Assembly: GCF_900604955.1 (NCBI RefSeq)
Contig: NZ_UWPE01000001.1
Location: 558,001 to 622,000 of the forward strand
DNA from: Neoactinobaculum massilliense
Lineage (GTDB): Bacteria; Actinomycetota; Actinomycetes; Actinomycetales; Actinomycetaceae
Direction of reading: 5' to 3'
Length of the DNA stretch: 64,000 nt
The notes beneath the pieces were generated by a model. That model searched no databases and had not been told where the DNA came from. It saw only the letters and a program-made list of their open reading frames with translations. This document shows positions 35,420 through 43,887 of the stretch, piece after piece. Position 1 is the stretch's first letter, and each line of letters starts with the position of its first letter. The translations under genes and the position numbers were made by a program.

Positions 35420-36412
35420 GTGGTACAGGACATCGGGCGGGGAAGCCGCCAGATCGCGCTTCTTGAGGCGATCCGTAGCGGGGGCGGGCTCACGGTTCGA
35501 GATGCCGCCACGCTGCCCGCCTACGCCGCCGCACCCACTCGCGGTGCATTCACGCGCCGCTTTGAGCGGGATCTGGCGGAACTGCGCGAGGCCGGCTATC
35601 CCATTGAGGTGGAATCGCGGAATGGCAACTACGTGTATGTGCTTCGTGAGAACGCGCCCGTTATTGCCGCGGTCGGTTCGCTTGGGGTGGGTATCCTACG
35701 GAGCGTCATGGCGGGAGCTGCGCCCGGCACACCGCACCTGGGCAGTGCCAATAACGGTATTGAAAAGCTACTGGCTGCTTCTCCGCCCCTCCCCGCACGG
35801 ATGACGGCCGTGCGTGCGACCATTCCCACCGGACCCGCCGCCGCGGTACTGGCGCGGGCGATTCAACAGGGACGGCAGGTACGTTTCCGGTACCGGCGTA
35901 CCATCACGGAAACGAAGAATTACCTGGTGGAGCCATGGCAGATTTCCGTGTTTGAGAACGCATTTTACGTGTCCGGCGTGGCCCACACGGACAGCTGGGT
36001 TACCCGCACGTTCAAGGTCGATCGTATTGATGCGGAGAGCGTTCGCGTGGGTGGGGCGGCCACCCAGCCGCGGCACGCGGTAAACACGGCTGTCTTCCAC
36101 GCACCCACCGTGATTCTTGCCATCCGGCCCGGCGGCGCTGCCCCGCTCCGCGAGCGCGGCAGAACGATTGTGGTGAGGCGGGTAGTGGGCGCCGTAGCTG
36201 AAAACGAGGCCCAGGCGGTTCCGGCGGACGTTGCCGCGGAAGTACCGGCTGGATGGGACACGATCCGCCTCAGCTATCCCACGTGGGGCCGGCTCTGGGA
36301 GGATCTCACCATGTATCGAGGCTCTGTTCGGCTGGTCGGTGATGCCGATGCTTTGGCGGAGTGGCACCAGCGTACGGCTCAGGTGGCACGCGCAGCGGAG
36401 GCCTCGGCATGA
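35420..36412 (+). CDS. pafB: WYL-domain regulator PafB
   Basis: 330-residue subunit of the PafBC activator of the DNA damage response in mycobacteria. N-terminal winged-helix region (ALLEAIRSGGGLTVRDAATLP ... FERDLAELREAGYPIEVES), then a WYL domain (IQQGRQVRFRYRRT ... LVEPWQISVFENAFYVSGVA) and the WCX extension. GTG 35420 is chosen from the TAGGGT-N7-GTG layout; an in-frame GTG at 35396 lies before that box. The end overlaps the pafC start. The proteasome ligase gene pafA, usually next door, is not present. Confidence 0.88.
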   Translation: MVQDIGRGSRQIALLEAIRSGGGLTVRDAATLPAYAAAPTRGAFTRRFERDLAELREAGYPIEVESRNGNYVYVLRENAPVIAAVGSLGVGILRSVMAGAAPGTPHLGSANNGIEKLLAASPPLPARMTAVRATIPTGPAAAVLARAIQQGRQVRFRYRRTITETKNYLVEPWQISVFENAFYVSGVAHTDSWVTRTFKVDRIDAESVRVGGAATQPRHAVNTAVFHAPTVILAIRPGGAAPLRERGRTIVVRRVVGAVAENEAQAVPADVAAEVPAGWDTIRLSYPTWGRLWEDLTMYRGSVRLVGDADALAEWHQRTAQVARAAEASA

Positions 36413-37473
36413 TCCGCGTGCAGCGAGCCGTGGAGATTAACGCCATCCTCGTGTATCTGGACCGAGTGGGAGGTACGGCCACTCTGGGCGGATTGGCGGC
36501 GCACTTCGGCACCGATTGGCGGCGCATACTTGCGGCACTGTGGGAGGCGAACACGGCGGAAATGTGGGATGGCCGCATCCCGTTTACCCTGGACCTACCG
36601 CTCCCACCCGGCCAGGAGGAACCGGGGGAGGAGCGCGCATCGGCTCTTTCCTCGGTCAGTTTCGTATCTGGACAGGCCCGCCCCCTTGCACTGACGTTGG
36701 ATGAGGCCATGGCGGTGCTAGCCGTGCTTGATTCGGTGGCAGAAGTGACATCGCCGGGGCCGGAATTGGCGGCGCTGGCGTCCACCCGTAGCGCGGTTAG
36801 TGATGGCCTGGCGCAGGCCGGATTCGATAGCGTGCTGTGGGCCCCACCCGTGCCGGTCGCTGCACCGTCCACTACGGCGGCAATCGCCACGGCGCTGGAG
36901 CACACTTGCTACCTGGAATTCAGCTACTTTTCACCTGCTCACCCCGAGGGGAAGCGGGTGAAAACCCTTCCAGTTGATGTGACACCGGGCGGAGAACCGC
37001 TGCTGCGCGCCTTTGATTCCGACGAACTCCACCACTACAGGCTGGATCGCATGGCGGACGTACGAACCGGTGACGCTGCATCGGCCTCCACGCTTGAGAC
37101 CGCACGTCGAGCAGCCGCACAGGAAACGGCCTGGCAACCCGGTGGCGAGCGTGTCACGATCACGGTGACGCAGGCGGCGCGGTGGCTGGCGGAATCCGTG
37201 CCCGTCTCAGCCATCACGCGGGGCGAGAATATTGAGATCGTGCTGCGGGCGCGCTCGGAGACATGGCTCGCCTCCCTGCTAGCACAGGTGGGTGGGGCAC
37301 TGGTATCGATTAAGCCGGCTTCCGTTGCGGCTCGCATGGCACAGATTTTCAGAGAATTAGCAGAGACCGCGGCACCCGCGAACGCAGCGGACATGGTCGC
37401 GGTACCGCAGGGCGGCGCCGCAGTGAATACCACCACCGCCCTTCCCACGACGCACACGGAGGAGAGCGCATGA
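36409..37473 (+). CDS. pafC: WYL-domain regulator PafC
   Basis: 354-residue partner of PafB. N-terminus MIRVQRAVEINAILVYLDRVGG; helix-turn-helix followed by a degenerate WYL domain (LEHTCYLEFSYFSPAHPEGKRVKTLPVDV ... YRLDRMADVRTG). Starts inside the pafB stop (ATGA). It overlaps helY at its own stop (ATGA). In mycobacteria tatA and tatC separate pafC from helY; here nothing does. Confidence 0.87.
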   Translation: MIRVQRAVEINAILVYLDRVGGTATLGGLAAHFGTDWRRILAALWEANTAEMWDGRIPFTLDLPLPPGQEEPGEERASALSSVSFVSGQARPLALTLDEAMAVLAVLDSVAEVTSPGPELAALASTRSAVSDGLAQAGFDSVLWAPPVPVAAPSTTAAIATALEHTCYLEFSYFSPAHPEGKRVKTLPVDVTPGGEPLLRAFDSDELHHYRLDRMADVRTGDAASASTLETARRAAAQETAWQPGGERVTITVTQAARWLAESVPVSAITRGENIEIVLRARSETWLASLLAQVGGALVSIKPASVAARMAQIFRELAETAAPANAADMVAVPQGGAAVNTTTALPTTHTEESA

Positions 37474-40082
37474 GCTACATCCTGGATAATTATGTAGAGG
37501 GCTTTGCCGCTCACGGCATCACGCTAGACGAGTTCCAGGTGGAGGCGTGCCGCGAGCTGGAGGCCGGCCGTGACGTGCTCGTATCCGCTCCTACCGGGGC
37601 GGGAAAAACCGTGGTGGCGCGCTACGCGGTGGAACTCGCCCTCGCCACCGGGAAGCGGTGCATCTACACCGCGCCGATTAAAGCGCTCTCGAACCAAAAG
37701 TACGCGGATCTGACCGAGGAACTGGGGGAGGACGCCGTCGGACTACTGACGGGAGATTTCACCGTTAATCGAGAGGCCCCCATCCTGGTGGTCACCACCG
37801 AGGTACTCCGCAACATGCTCTTCCAGGGGGCTTCGGACCTTGCCGATACCGGGTACGCGGTACTGGACGAGGTGCACTACCTGGCGGATCCGGACCGCGG
37901 GCCGGTGTGGGAGGAGGTTATCCTTTCCCTGCCCGAACACGTGCGGCTCATCTCACTTTCCGCCACCATCGCGAACACGGGTGAACTGGTGGCATGGATG
38001 CGGTCCGTGCGTGGAGATACGGCGCTGGTCACCTCGAGTGTGCGTCCGGTACCACTGCGGCAATGTGCACTTTTTGGCAAGCACCTGGTGCCGGTGTACG
38101 ACGCCGACGCTGAGAGGCCCAGCCGCGCACTTGTTGCGGGGGTGAAACGCGAGCAGGAACGGGCCGAGCAGCGCCACCGTGCGGCGCGCGTGGGGGAGCG
38201 GGATCGCCGCCGGGTGCTACGTGTGCTGGGTAGGGAGGACATGCTCCCCGCCATTGAGTTTATTTTCTCCCGGAAGGGCTGCGACCGCGCGGTTGATTCA
38301 CTGCTTCGCCACGACGTCGTGCTCACCGATGCTGCTGAACAACAGGAGATCCGGGCGGAGGTGGCGCGCGTGCGCGAGCAACTCACCGCCGGAGATAGGC
38401 ACGCTATTGGCTTTGACCGGGCCGCCCGCGCGCTAGAACGCGGTTTTGGTGCCCACCATGCCGGCGTGTTTCCGGCCGTGAAAGAGCTCATCGAACGGCT
38501 GACGGCGCGAGGACTGGTGAAGATCGTGTATGCCACGGGCACGCTGGCGCTGGGGATTGACATGCCGGTGCGCACGGTGGTGCTCGAGGACTTGACGCGG
38601 TGGGACGGCGCCGGATTTGTGAATCTTTCGGCCACGGAGTATACGCAGCTCATTGGGCGTGCCGGGCGGCGCGGTAAGGACCCGGTGGGTAACGCGGTGA
38701 TTCTGGGCGGGCCAGAATTGGACCCCGAGCATCTGGCGGATATTGGCAGCGGGCGGGTGGATCCGCTCCATTCCGTGTTCCGTCCCTCTTACAACACGGT
38801 GACAAACCTGGTGCTGGACCGGGGCTACGCGGAGGCGCGGGCCCTCATGGCACGCAGTTTCGCACAGTTCCAGCGCAACGCGGAGATTGGCACCGTGAAT
38901 GCGCGCCTGGAGCGAGTGCGTCGCAAGATTGCGGGTGAGGAGAGACATCTCCACTGCGAGCGCGGAAACCTGGTCGAGTACGTGCGGCTACGGGAGAAGG
39001 CGGGCCACGCCCGGAAGGCGGCGAGAAAGGCCGCGAAGCGGGCATACCGGGCGCGCATCGAGGAGAGCTTTGCCACCGCGCGCACCGGCCAGGTGTACGC
39101 CTACGGGGTGGGCGGAGAGCTCGAGTACGGGCTAGTGCTGTCCGTGCACAGGAAACGACTGCGCGTACTTACGTGGCTGGGTGAGGTGTTGTGGTTGGAG
39201 CTTGCGGATCTTTCCTCGGAGATGCGCGGGGTGGCGAGTGTTTCGCTACCCACCGGGCTGCCAGTGAAACGGCCGGATGTGCGTGAGAGCGTGGCTGAGG
39301 AGATTACCGACGCCGTGGAGGAGCGCGTGGACCTGGGGCTTGACGAGGATTTGTTGGCACCGTGGTCCCGGTTTGCGGAACCGGACGACGCCGCTGTGCT
39401 CGCCCACCCCGTTCATGCGTGTCCGGACCTCGCCGAGCATTTGCGCGTGGCGGAGGGACTGGTGTCCCTTGATCACCGCGCCGCCGAATTAGCCCGGGCG
39501 GCCGATTCGTACGCCGATTCGGTTGGACGCGAATTCGACGCCACCGCACGCGTGCTCGAGCGGCGCGGGCTCCTCCTAGACGGTAGTGACGGCACACTGA
39601 CCGGCGGGCGCGGGGCTGGCGTGCTGCGCGAACTGCACGCGGATGCCGACCTACTTCTCTATGAAGCGCTTTCCACCGTGGGTGAAGAGGAGATTGAGGC
39701 GGATGTGTTCGCCGGCTGGATGTCACTGTTCCTGTCCGACGATCGATTGGGCTCCATGTATCCGCGTTCCCGCGAGCTCTTCCGCCTGACCCAGCGCACG
39801 CGGAAGATAGCCACCGAATTGCAGGCCGTTGAAGCAGAGGAGGGGATTGAACGCACCCCGGATTTGACACCCGGATGCGCGGATGTGTTCGCCGGCTGGG
39901 TGAGCGGGTGGACACTTGGCCAGTGCATTGAGGCCTCTCGCCTGTCAGCTGGCGATTTTATTAATGCGGCGCGCAGGCTGGTGGACCTGCTGGGACAGGT
40001 ACGTGCGGCCACGGAGGGCACCTGGATTGCTGATGTGGCGGCGAAAGCCCGGGATGGTGTGCGCCGTTCGGAGCTGTTCTAA
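37470..40082 (+). CDS. helY: Ski2-like DEAD/DEAH-box helicase HelY
   Basis: 870-residue superfamily 2 helicase. Motifs: Walker A SAPTGAGKTVV, KALSNQKYADL, DEVHYLAD, LSATIAN, then the second RecA domain with ATGTLALGIDMPVRTVVLEDL and QLIGRAGRRGKD. The C-terminus has a DSHCT-type helical domain (SLFLSDDRLGSMYPRSRELF ... FAGWVSGWTLGQCIEAS). Likely RNA helicase or RNA turnover role; the exact function is not established. Coupled to pafC and to lnt by overlaps at both ends. Confidence 0.92.
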   Translation: MSYILDNYVEGFAAHGITLDEFQVEACRELEAGRDVLVSAPTGAGKTVVARYAVELALATGKRCIYTAPIKALSNQKYADLTEELGEDAVGLLTGDFTVNREAPILVVTTEVLRNMLFQGASDLADTGYAVLDEVHYLADPDRGPVWEEVILSLPEHVRLISLSATIANTGELVAWMRSVRGDTALVTSSVRPVPLRQCALFGKHLVPVYDADAERPSRALVAGVKREQERAEQRHRAARVGERDRRRVLRVLGREDMLPAIEFIFSRKGCDRAVDSLLRHDVVLTDAAEQQEIRAEVARVREQLTAGDRHAIGFDRAARALERGFGAHHAGVFPAVKELIERLTARGLVKIVYATGTLALGIDMPVRTVVLEDLTRWDGAGFVNLSATEYTQLIGRAGRRGKDPVGNAVILGGPELDPEHLADIGSGRVDPLHSVFRPSYNTVTNLVLDRGYAEARALMARSFAQFQRNAEIGTVNARLERVRRKIAGEERHLHCERGNLVEYVRLREKAGHARKAARKAAKRAYRARIEESFATARTGQVYAYGVGGELEYGLVLSVHRKRLRVLTWLGEVLWLELADLSSEMRGVASVSLPTGLPVKRPDVRESVAEEITDAVEERVDLGLDEDLLAPWSRFAEPDDAAVLAHPVHACPDLAEHLRVAEGLVSLDHRAAELARAADSYADSVGREFDATARVLERRGLLLDGSDGTLTGGRGAGVLRELHADADLLLYEALSTVGEEEIEADVFAGWMSLFLSDDRLGSMYPRSRELFRLTQRTRKIATELQAVEAEEGIERTPDLTPGCADVFAGWVSGWTLGQCIEASRLSAGDFINAARRLVDLLGQVRAATEGTWIADVAAKARDGVRRSELF

Positions 40083-41602
40083 TGCCGTGGGCATTCCTGT
40101 CGGCGCTCCTCGGCGGGGTGGCACTCTGGGCCGCGTTCCCACCCGTGGGCTGGTGGTGGACCGCGCCCGTAGGCATCACATTCCTCGTGCTCGCCGCGTT
40201 GCGGGGTGGGGCCGGGCGGGCTTTCCTGGGCGGGTGGCTGTGCGGTGTCGTCTTTTTTGGACTGCAGTGGGACTTCGTGCAGGAGGCGTCCGGCCTGCTC
40301 TGGGCGCGGGTACTCCTCGCCGGATTTGAGGCGCTAGCGGTGGGACTGTTTGCCTGGCTGCTGCGTGGATTATCGCGGCGCTGGCGAAGCCCCTGGACGG
40401 TGGCGGCCGGCGGTGCCGCGCTGTGGGCCGCATTGGAACTGCTGCGCTCCGAGCAGCCCCTGGGCGGTTTCCCCTGGGGTACCCTCGCCTTCTCTCAAGT
40501 AGGCGGACCGCTGGGCAGGCTGGCGCCCTATGGGTCCACGATGCTGGTGAGCGCGGCCGTGGCCTTTGTTGGCATCCTGGTGGCGGCCGGCGTGAGGCGG
40601 CGCGGACTAACACGGTGGTGGAGTGTTGCGGGCGCCGCCCTTCTCACCATTGGAATTGGTTTCCTTCCCACCGCCGCGGCCACCGGGCAGACGTTGAAGG
40701 TTGGGTTCGCCCAGGGAATCGTGCCTCGCGGTGGTCAGGGGGCCGGTGGTCTCAGTCAGGCCATCGCCGTCACGGACGGGCTGCGGGCCGCCTCCGAACG
40801 TATCCAAGGTGCCGATCTACTACTGTGGCCCGAATCGGCGTCGGACATGGACCCGCGCCAGGACGCGAACGCACGCGCACTTATTGACGCGGCCTCGCAG
40901 AAGGCGGGGGTGCCCATTCTGCTGGGCACGCAGGAATACCAGGCGCGCACGCGGTACAACCAGTATGTGGTGTGGATGCCGGGGCAGGGCATGACGGGGC
41001 TCTACGCGAAGCAGCACCCGGTACCGTACGGCGAGTACGTGCCGGGGCGGGAATTCGCCGCAAAGATCACCGGGGCGGTGAATATGATTTCCGTGGACAT
41101 GCTCGCCGGTAACAAGCCCGCCTACCTTGATGTGCCGCTCAAATCTGGCACCGTCCAGGTGGCCACACCTATCTGCTTCGAGGTGGCCTACGACGGAATC
41201 GTGGGGGAGGCCGTGCGCGCGGGTGCACAGTTCATTGTGGTGCCCACCAATAACGCCTCCTTTGGATCCACGGCCGAATCTGCTCAGCAGATGCAAATGA
41301 CGCAATTCCGTGCCATGGAGAGTGGGCGGTTCGCCGTGCAGGTTTCCACCGTGGGTGTGTCCGGTGTGGCGGCACCGAACGGGATGGTGACTAACGAGAC
41401 GAAGCCGTGGACAGAGGCGGCTGAGGTCGCCCGGATTCGCCTTTCAACCACGCTTACCTTTGCTACTCGCTTTGGGGAGGCGCTGCGCTGGATCACGTAT
41501 GGCCTGGGCGCGGGCGTGGCGGCGATAGGATTAAGCGGACTAATTAGCCGGCATACCGCGGGGCATCAGATTGGCCGTGGCGGGCGCCGGCATCGGGCGT
41601 AA
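40082..41602 (+). CDS. lnt: Apolipoprotein N-acyltransferase
   Basis: 506-residue membrane enzyme adding the third acyl chain to lipoproteins. About six N-terminal membrane segments, then a nitrilase-like domain with the catalytic triad: Glu in LLWPESASD, Lys in LYAKQHPVPYGEYVPG, Cys in ATPICFEVAYDGI. One C-terminal membrane segment and a basic tail (GRGGRRHRA) follow. ATG overlaps the helY stop. The pairing with ppm1 is a known actinobacterial arrangement; in some species the two are fused. Confidence 0.93.
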   Translation: MPWAFLSALLGGVALWAAFPPVGWWWTAPVGITFLVLAALRGGAGRAFLGGWLCGVVFFGLQWDFVQEASGLLWARVLLAGFEALAVGLFAWLLRGLSRRWRSPWTVAAGGAALWAALELLRSEQPLGGFPWGTLAFSQVGGPLGRLAPYGSTMLVSAAVAFVGILVAAGVRRRGLTRWWSVAGAALLTIGIGFLPTAAATGQTLKVGFAQGIVPRGGQGAGGLSQAIAVTDGLRAASERIQGADLLLWPESASDMDPRQDANARALIDAASQKAGVPILLGTQEYQARTRYNQYVVWMPGQGMTGLYAKQHPVPYGEYVPGREFAAKITGAVNMISVDMLAGNKPAYLDVPLKSGTVQVATPICFEVAYDGIVGEAVRAGAQFIVVPTNNASFGSTAESAQQMQMTQFRAMESGRFAVQVSTVGVSGVAAPNGMVTNETKPWTEAAEVARIRLSTTLTFATRFGEALRWITYGLGAGVAAIGLSGLISRHTAGHQIGRGGRRHRA

Positions 41603-41612
41603 AGGAGCAGCC

Positions 41613-42335
41613 ATGAAGGCCGTTGTTGCCATCCCCACCTATAACGAGGCGCAGAACCTGCCGGGCATCGTGGCGCGGACTCGCCGCGCTGTCACTGCGG
41701 ACATCCTGGTTGTGGATGATGCTTCGCCGGATGGTACGGGTGAACTCGCGGAGAAGCTGGCAGCGGCGGATCCCGCCATTCACGTGATGCACCGCGCCGG
41801 TAAGGGAGGACTGGGTAAGGCCTATCTCGCGGCTTTTGCCTGGGCCGAGGAACACGGCTATACGCATGTCGTGGAAATGGACGCGGATGGTTCCCATCAT
41901 CCTGAGGAGCTGCACCGGCTGCTTGCTCGTGCCGACGAGCCCGATCATCCAGATCTCGTGATTGGTTCGCGCTACACGCGTGGCGGGCGTATCCGCGGCT
42001 GGTCGAAAGCGCGCGAGTTGCTCTCCCGCGCGGGGAATCTCTATATCAAAGTAATGCTGGGCCTGCCGGTGGCGGATGCGACGGCAGGCTTCCGGGTGTA
42101 CCGGCTGGATACGCTGGCGCGCATAGGGCTCGACGTCGAGGCGAGCGGTTATTTCTTCCAAACGGACATGACGGCGCACGTGGTATCCCATGGTGGAACC
42201 GCGGTTGAAGTACCGATTACGTTTACGGAGCGCCTCGCCGGTGAATCGAAACTGTCCGGTGCCGTGTTTAGCGAATCCCTGCGGCGCACCACCAAGATGG
42301 GTGTGCGCCGCTATCTGGGCCTGCTCAAGCGCTAG
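41613..42335 (+). CDS. ppm1: Polyprenol monophosphomannose synthase (GT2)
   Basis: 240-residue family 2 glycosyltransferase making polyprenyl-phosphate mannose for membrane-side mannosylation. MKAVVAIPTYNEAQNLPGIV, LVVDDASPDGTGELAEKL, and metal-site VVEMDADGSHHPEEL are diagnostic; GSRYTRGGRIRGWSKARELLSR follows. It has no C-terminal membrane segments, so it depends on a partner for anchoring, presumably Lnt. ATG 41613 follows AAAGGAGC, 11 bases after the lnt stop. Confidence 0.9.
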   Translation: MKAVVAIPTYNEAQNLPGIVARTRRAVTADILVVDDASPDGTGELAEKLAAADPAIHVMHRAGKGGLGKAYLAAFAWAEEHGYTHVVEMDADGSHHPEELHRLLARADEPDHPDLVIGSRYTRGGRIRGWSKARELLSRAGNLYIKVMLGLPVADATAGFRVYRLDTLARIGLDVEASGYFFQTDMTAHVVSHGGTAVEVPITFTERLAGESKLSGAVFSESLRRTTKMGVRRYLGLLKR

Positions 42336-42552
42336 GGGAGACGCTCGCCCGGCCTATTTTCGGCGGGGGTGCCGCGGTCCTCATGGGTAACAGAATTGAA
42401 GCTCGTGATTCGTTCGGGCCCTACTTGCCGGAGGAATCGTCGGACACATCTGCGGCCTAAGGGTACAGATAGCGCTTTCACGCCCTTTCCGGAGACGTGC
42501 CGTTATTAAGTCGTGGCCAATAAAATCGACAAATGAGCACGGAGACTCGATC
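42336..42552. other. Intergenic region ppm1 / rbpA
   Basis: No gene I can support. A 25-codon frame (42384-42461) has no ribosome site and no -10 box, so it is not called. The right part holds the rbpA terminator. Confidence 0.4.
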
Positions 42553-42605
42553 TGGTTAAAAAGAAACTCGTGGACCTAACCCCGGGCAGGGGAGAGGCCC
42601 ACGAG
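42553..42605 (-). terminator. rbpA terminator
   Basis: Outer arms CTCGTGG (42567-42573) / CCACGAG (42599-42605), inner CCCC (42580-42583) / GGGG (42589-42592). On the minus strand it is followed by TTTCTTTTT, which marks the direction. Confidence 0.8.
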
Positions 42606-42655
42606 CAACGTGGAGGATGTCTACGGACGGTGTCAGTACCGTGGACCCGACGGAA

Positions 42656-43012
42656 CTAGTGAATATCGTGGAGACGCAGCTTGCCCTGATGAAGCAAATC
42701 AAGGCGCTCTTCAAGCAGCACCTGTAGCTCATCAATCTCACGGCGTTCGCGAAGCATGTCCCAGTGCGTACGCTGCTGCTTTTTCTTTTTCTTCTCCTCG
42801 ATGTCCGCCTTATCATGCTGAAGCTCGGCCTTAGCGCCGCACTTGCACATCCAGGTGGCCGGAAGATCTGCGTCCGCTGCAAGTGTGACCGCGAATTGGT
42901 GGCCGTTGGGGCACAGGTATTCCGCCTGCTTGCGTTCCACGAACTTCACGTGGTCCGCAGATTCGAGTGAGTTGGAGCCAAGCCTCATGCCACGAAGCGA
43001 ACGTTCTGCCAT
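42656..43012 (-). CDS. rbpA: RNA polymerase-binding protein RbpA
   Basis: 118-residue actinobacterial activator that binds the principal sigma factor and helps open promoters. N-terminus MAERSLRGMRLGSNSLES, core domain with a zinc-site CPNGHQFAV ... WMCKCGAKA, a lysine-rich linker, and the sigma-interaction helix region THWDMLRERREIDELQVLLEERL. The second ATG (43012) is chosen since AAAGGA touches the first ATG (43018). RbpA is confined to Actinobacteria, supporting the phylum call. Confidence 0.93.
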   Translation of the reverse strand: MAERSLRGMRLGSNSLESADHVKFVERKQAEYLCPNGHQFAVTLAADADLPATWMCKCGAKAELQHDKADIEEKKKKKQQRTHWDMLRERREIDELQVLLEERLDLLHQGKLRLHDIH

Positions 43013-43142
43013 TGCCATCCTTTCGAAACGAACTCTTATAGTAACGCGCCCGGGCGAGATTCATTCCCGTCCGGGCATGCTCCTGGTCACGTGCGCACTA
43101 TTCGACGTCGGTTGCCCCACGCCGTCAGTACGCACGGACAAC

Positions 43143-43595
43143 CTACTTCGGCTGCACAGTCCAGCTGGGTGCTTCGTCACGGCCTGATGCTTCATCAGCT
43201 TCCGCCGCCTCAGCGGTTTCCTGAATGATGCCCTGCGCGTGGTGCGAAGGCGCATAGACCGACAGCACCTGCATAGGTGTATCGCCCGTGTTACGCACAT
43301 CGTGCCAGCGGCCGGCTGGAACCAGAATGGCCCAACCCGCCTCGACGTCCTGCTGGAACGTGAGGTGATCCTTGGCGTCTCCCATGACGGCCTGACCGTG
43401 ACCGGCTTCCAGCCGCAGGAACTGATCCGTGTCGGGGTGAACTTCCAGACCAATCGATGCGCCCACAGGAATGCTCACGAGCGTGACCTGAAGATATTTG
43501 CCCGTCCAGGCGACGGTGCGATAGTTCGTATTCTCTGTCGTGGCCTCGTGCGCGTTGAATGATTGCGGATCGGGACCTACATCTTGTAGATGCAT
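43143..43595 (-). CDS. Cupin-domain protein
   Basis: 150-residue single-cupin protein. Cupin motif 1 (IGLEVHPDTDQFLRLEAGHGQAVM) and motif 2 (ILVPAGRWHDVRNTGDTPMQV) keep the metal-binding His residues; the acidic tail (EAAEADEASGRDEAPS) is low complexity. Function unknown: it could be a small isomerase, a dioxygenase-like enzyme or a binding protein. ATG 43595 lies eight bases after GAAAGGA. Confidence 0.75.
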   Translation of the reverse strand: MHLQDVGPDPQSFNAHEATTENTNYRTVAWTGKYLQVTLVSIPVGASIGLEVHPDTDQFLRLEAGHGQAVMGDAKDHLTFQQDVEAGWAILVPAGRWHDVRNTGDTPMQVLSVYAPSHHAQGIIQETAEAAEADEASGRDEAPSWTVQPK

Positions 43596-43887
43596 GGCTG
43601 CATTCCTTTCTCTCGCGGTACCTTGAATTCTACCTTTGTTCGAAGGAGTACCTGGGGCCGGCATCGGTATCCCAGACGTAGCGCGCCGATAATGTATATT
43701 ATGTCAAAACAGCTGGAGTGCGGAGCGTTTGACACTGCCGGCACTACCCCGCGCCCTCCTTCTCGCTACGCCCGCCTTGAGCACATTGGCCGAAAGGTTT
43801 GAGCCAATCGCCAGCCATGACCGCTCGGTTGTTTCCACGTTTGCATCTCGTTCTAGTTTCAGAATGTGAACGTAAGTTGACCGGGAC
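43596..43887. other. Divergent region cupin / permease fusion
   Basis: About 290 bases. It holds an AT-rich inverted repeat ATAAT-GTAT-ATTAT (43689-43702), a possible leaderless start with 33 codons (43701-43802), and the permease promoter candidates. No riboswitch fold is recognisable. Confidence 0.4.
43701..43802 (+). CDS. Candidate small leaderless open reading frame (33 codons)
   Basis: MSKQLECGAFDT to RYARLEHIGRKV. GATAAT (43688-43693) stands seven bases before the ATG, matching the leaderless layout of other genes here. No homologue is recognised. It may instead be part of a long leader of the permease gene. Confidence 0.3.
   Translation: MSKQLECGAFDTAGTTPRPPSRYARLEHIGRKV

Noticed and set aside
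42384-42461. 25-codon open frame between ppm1 and rbpA
   Set aside because: No ribosome site, no leaderless -10 box and no recognisable product.
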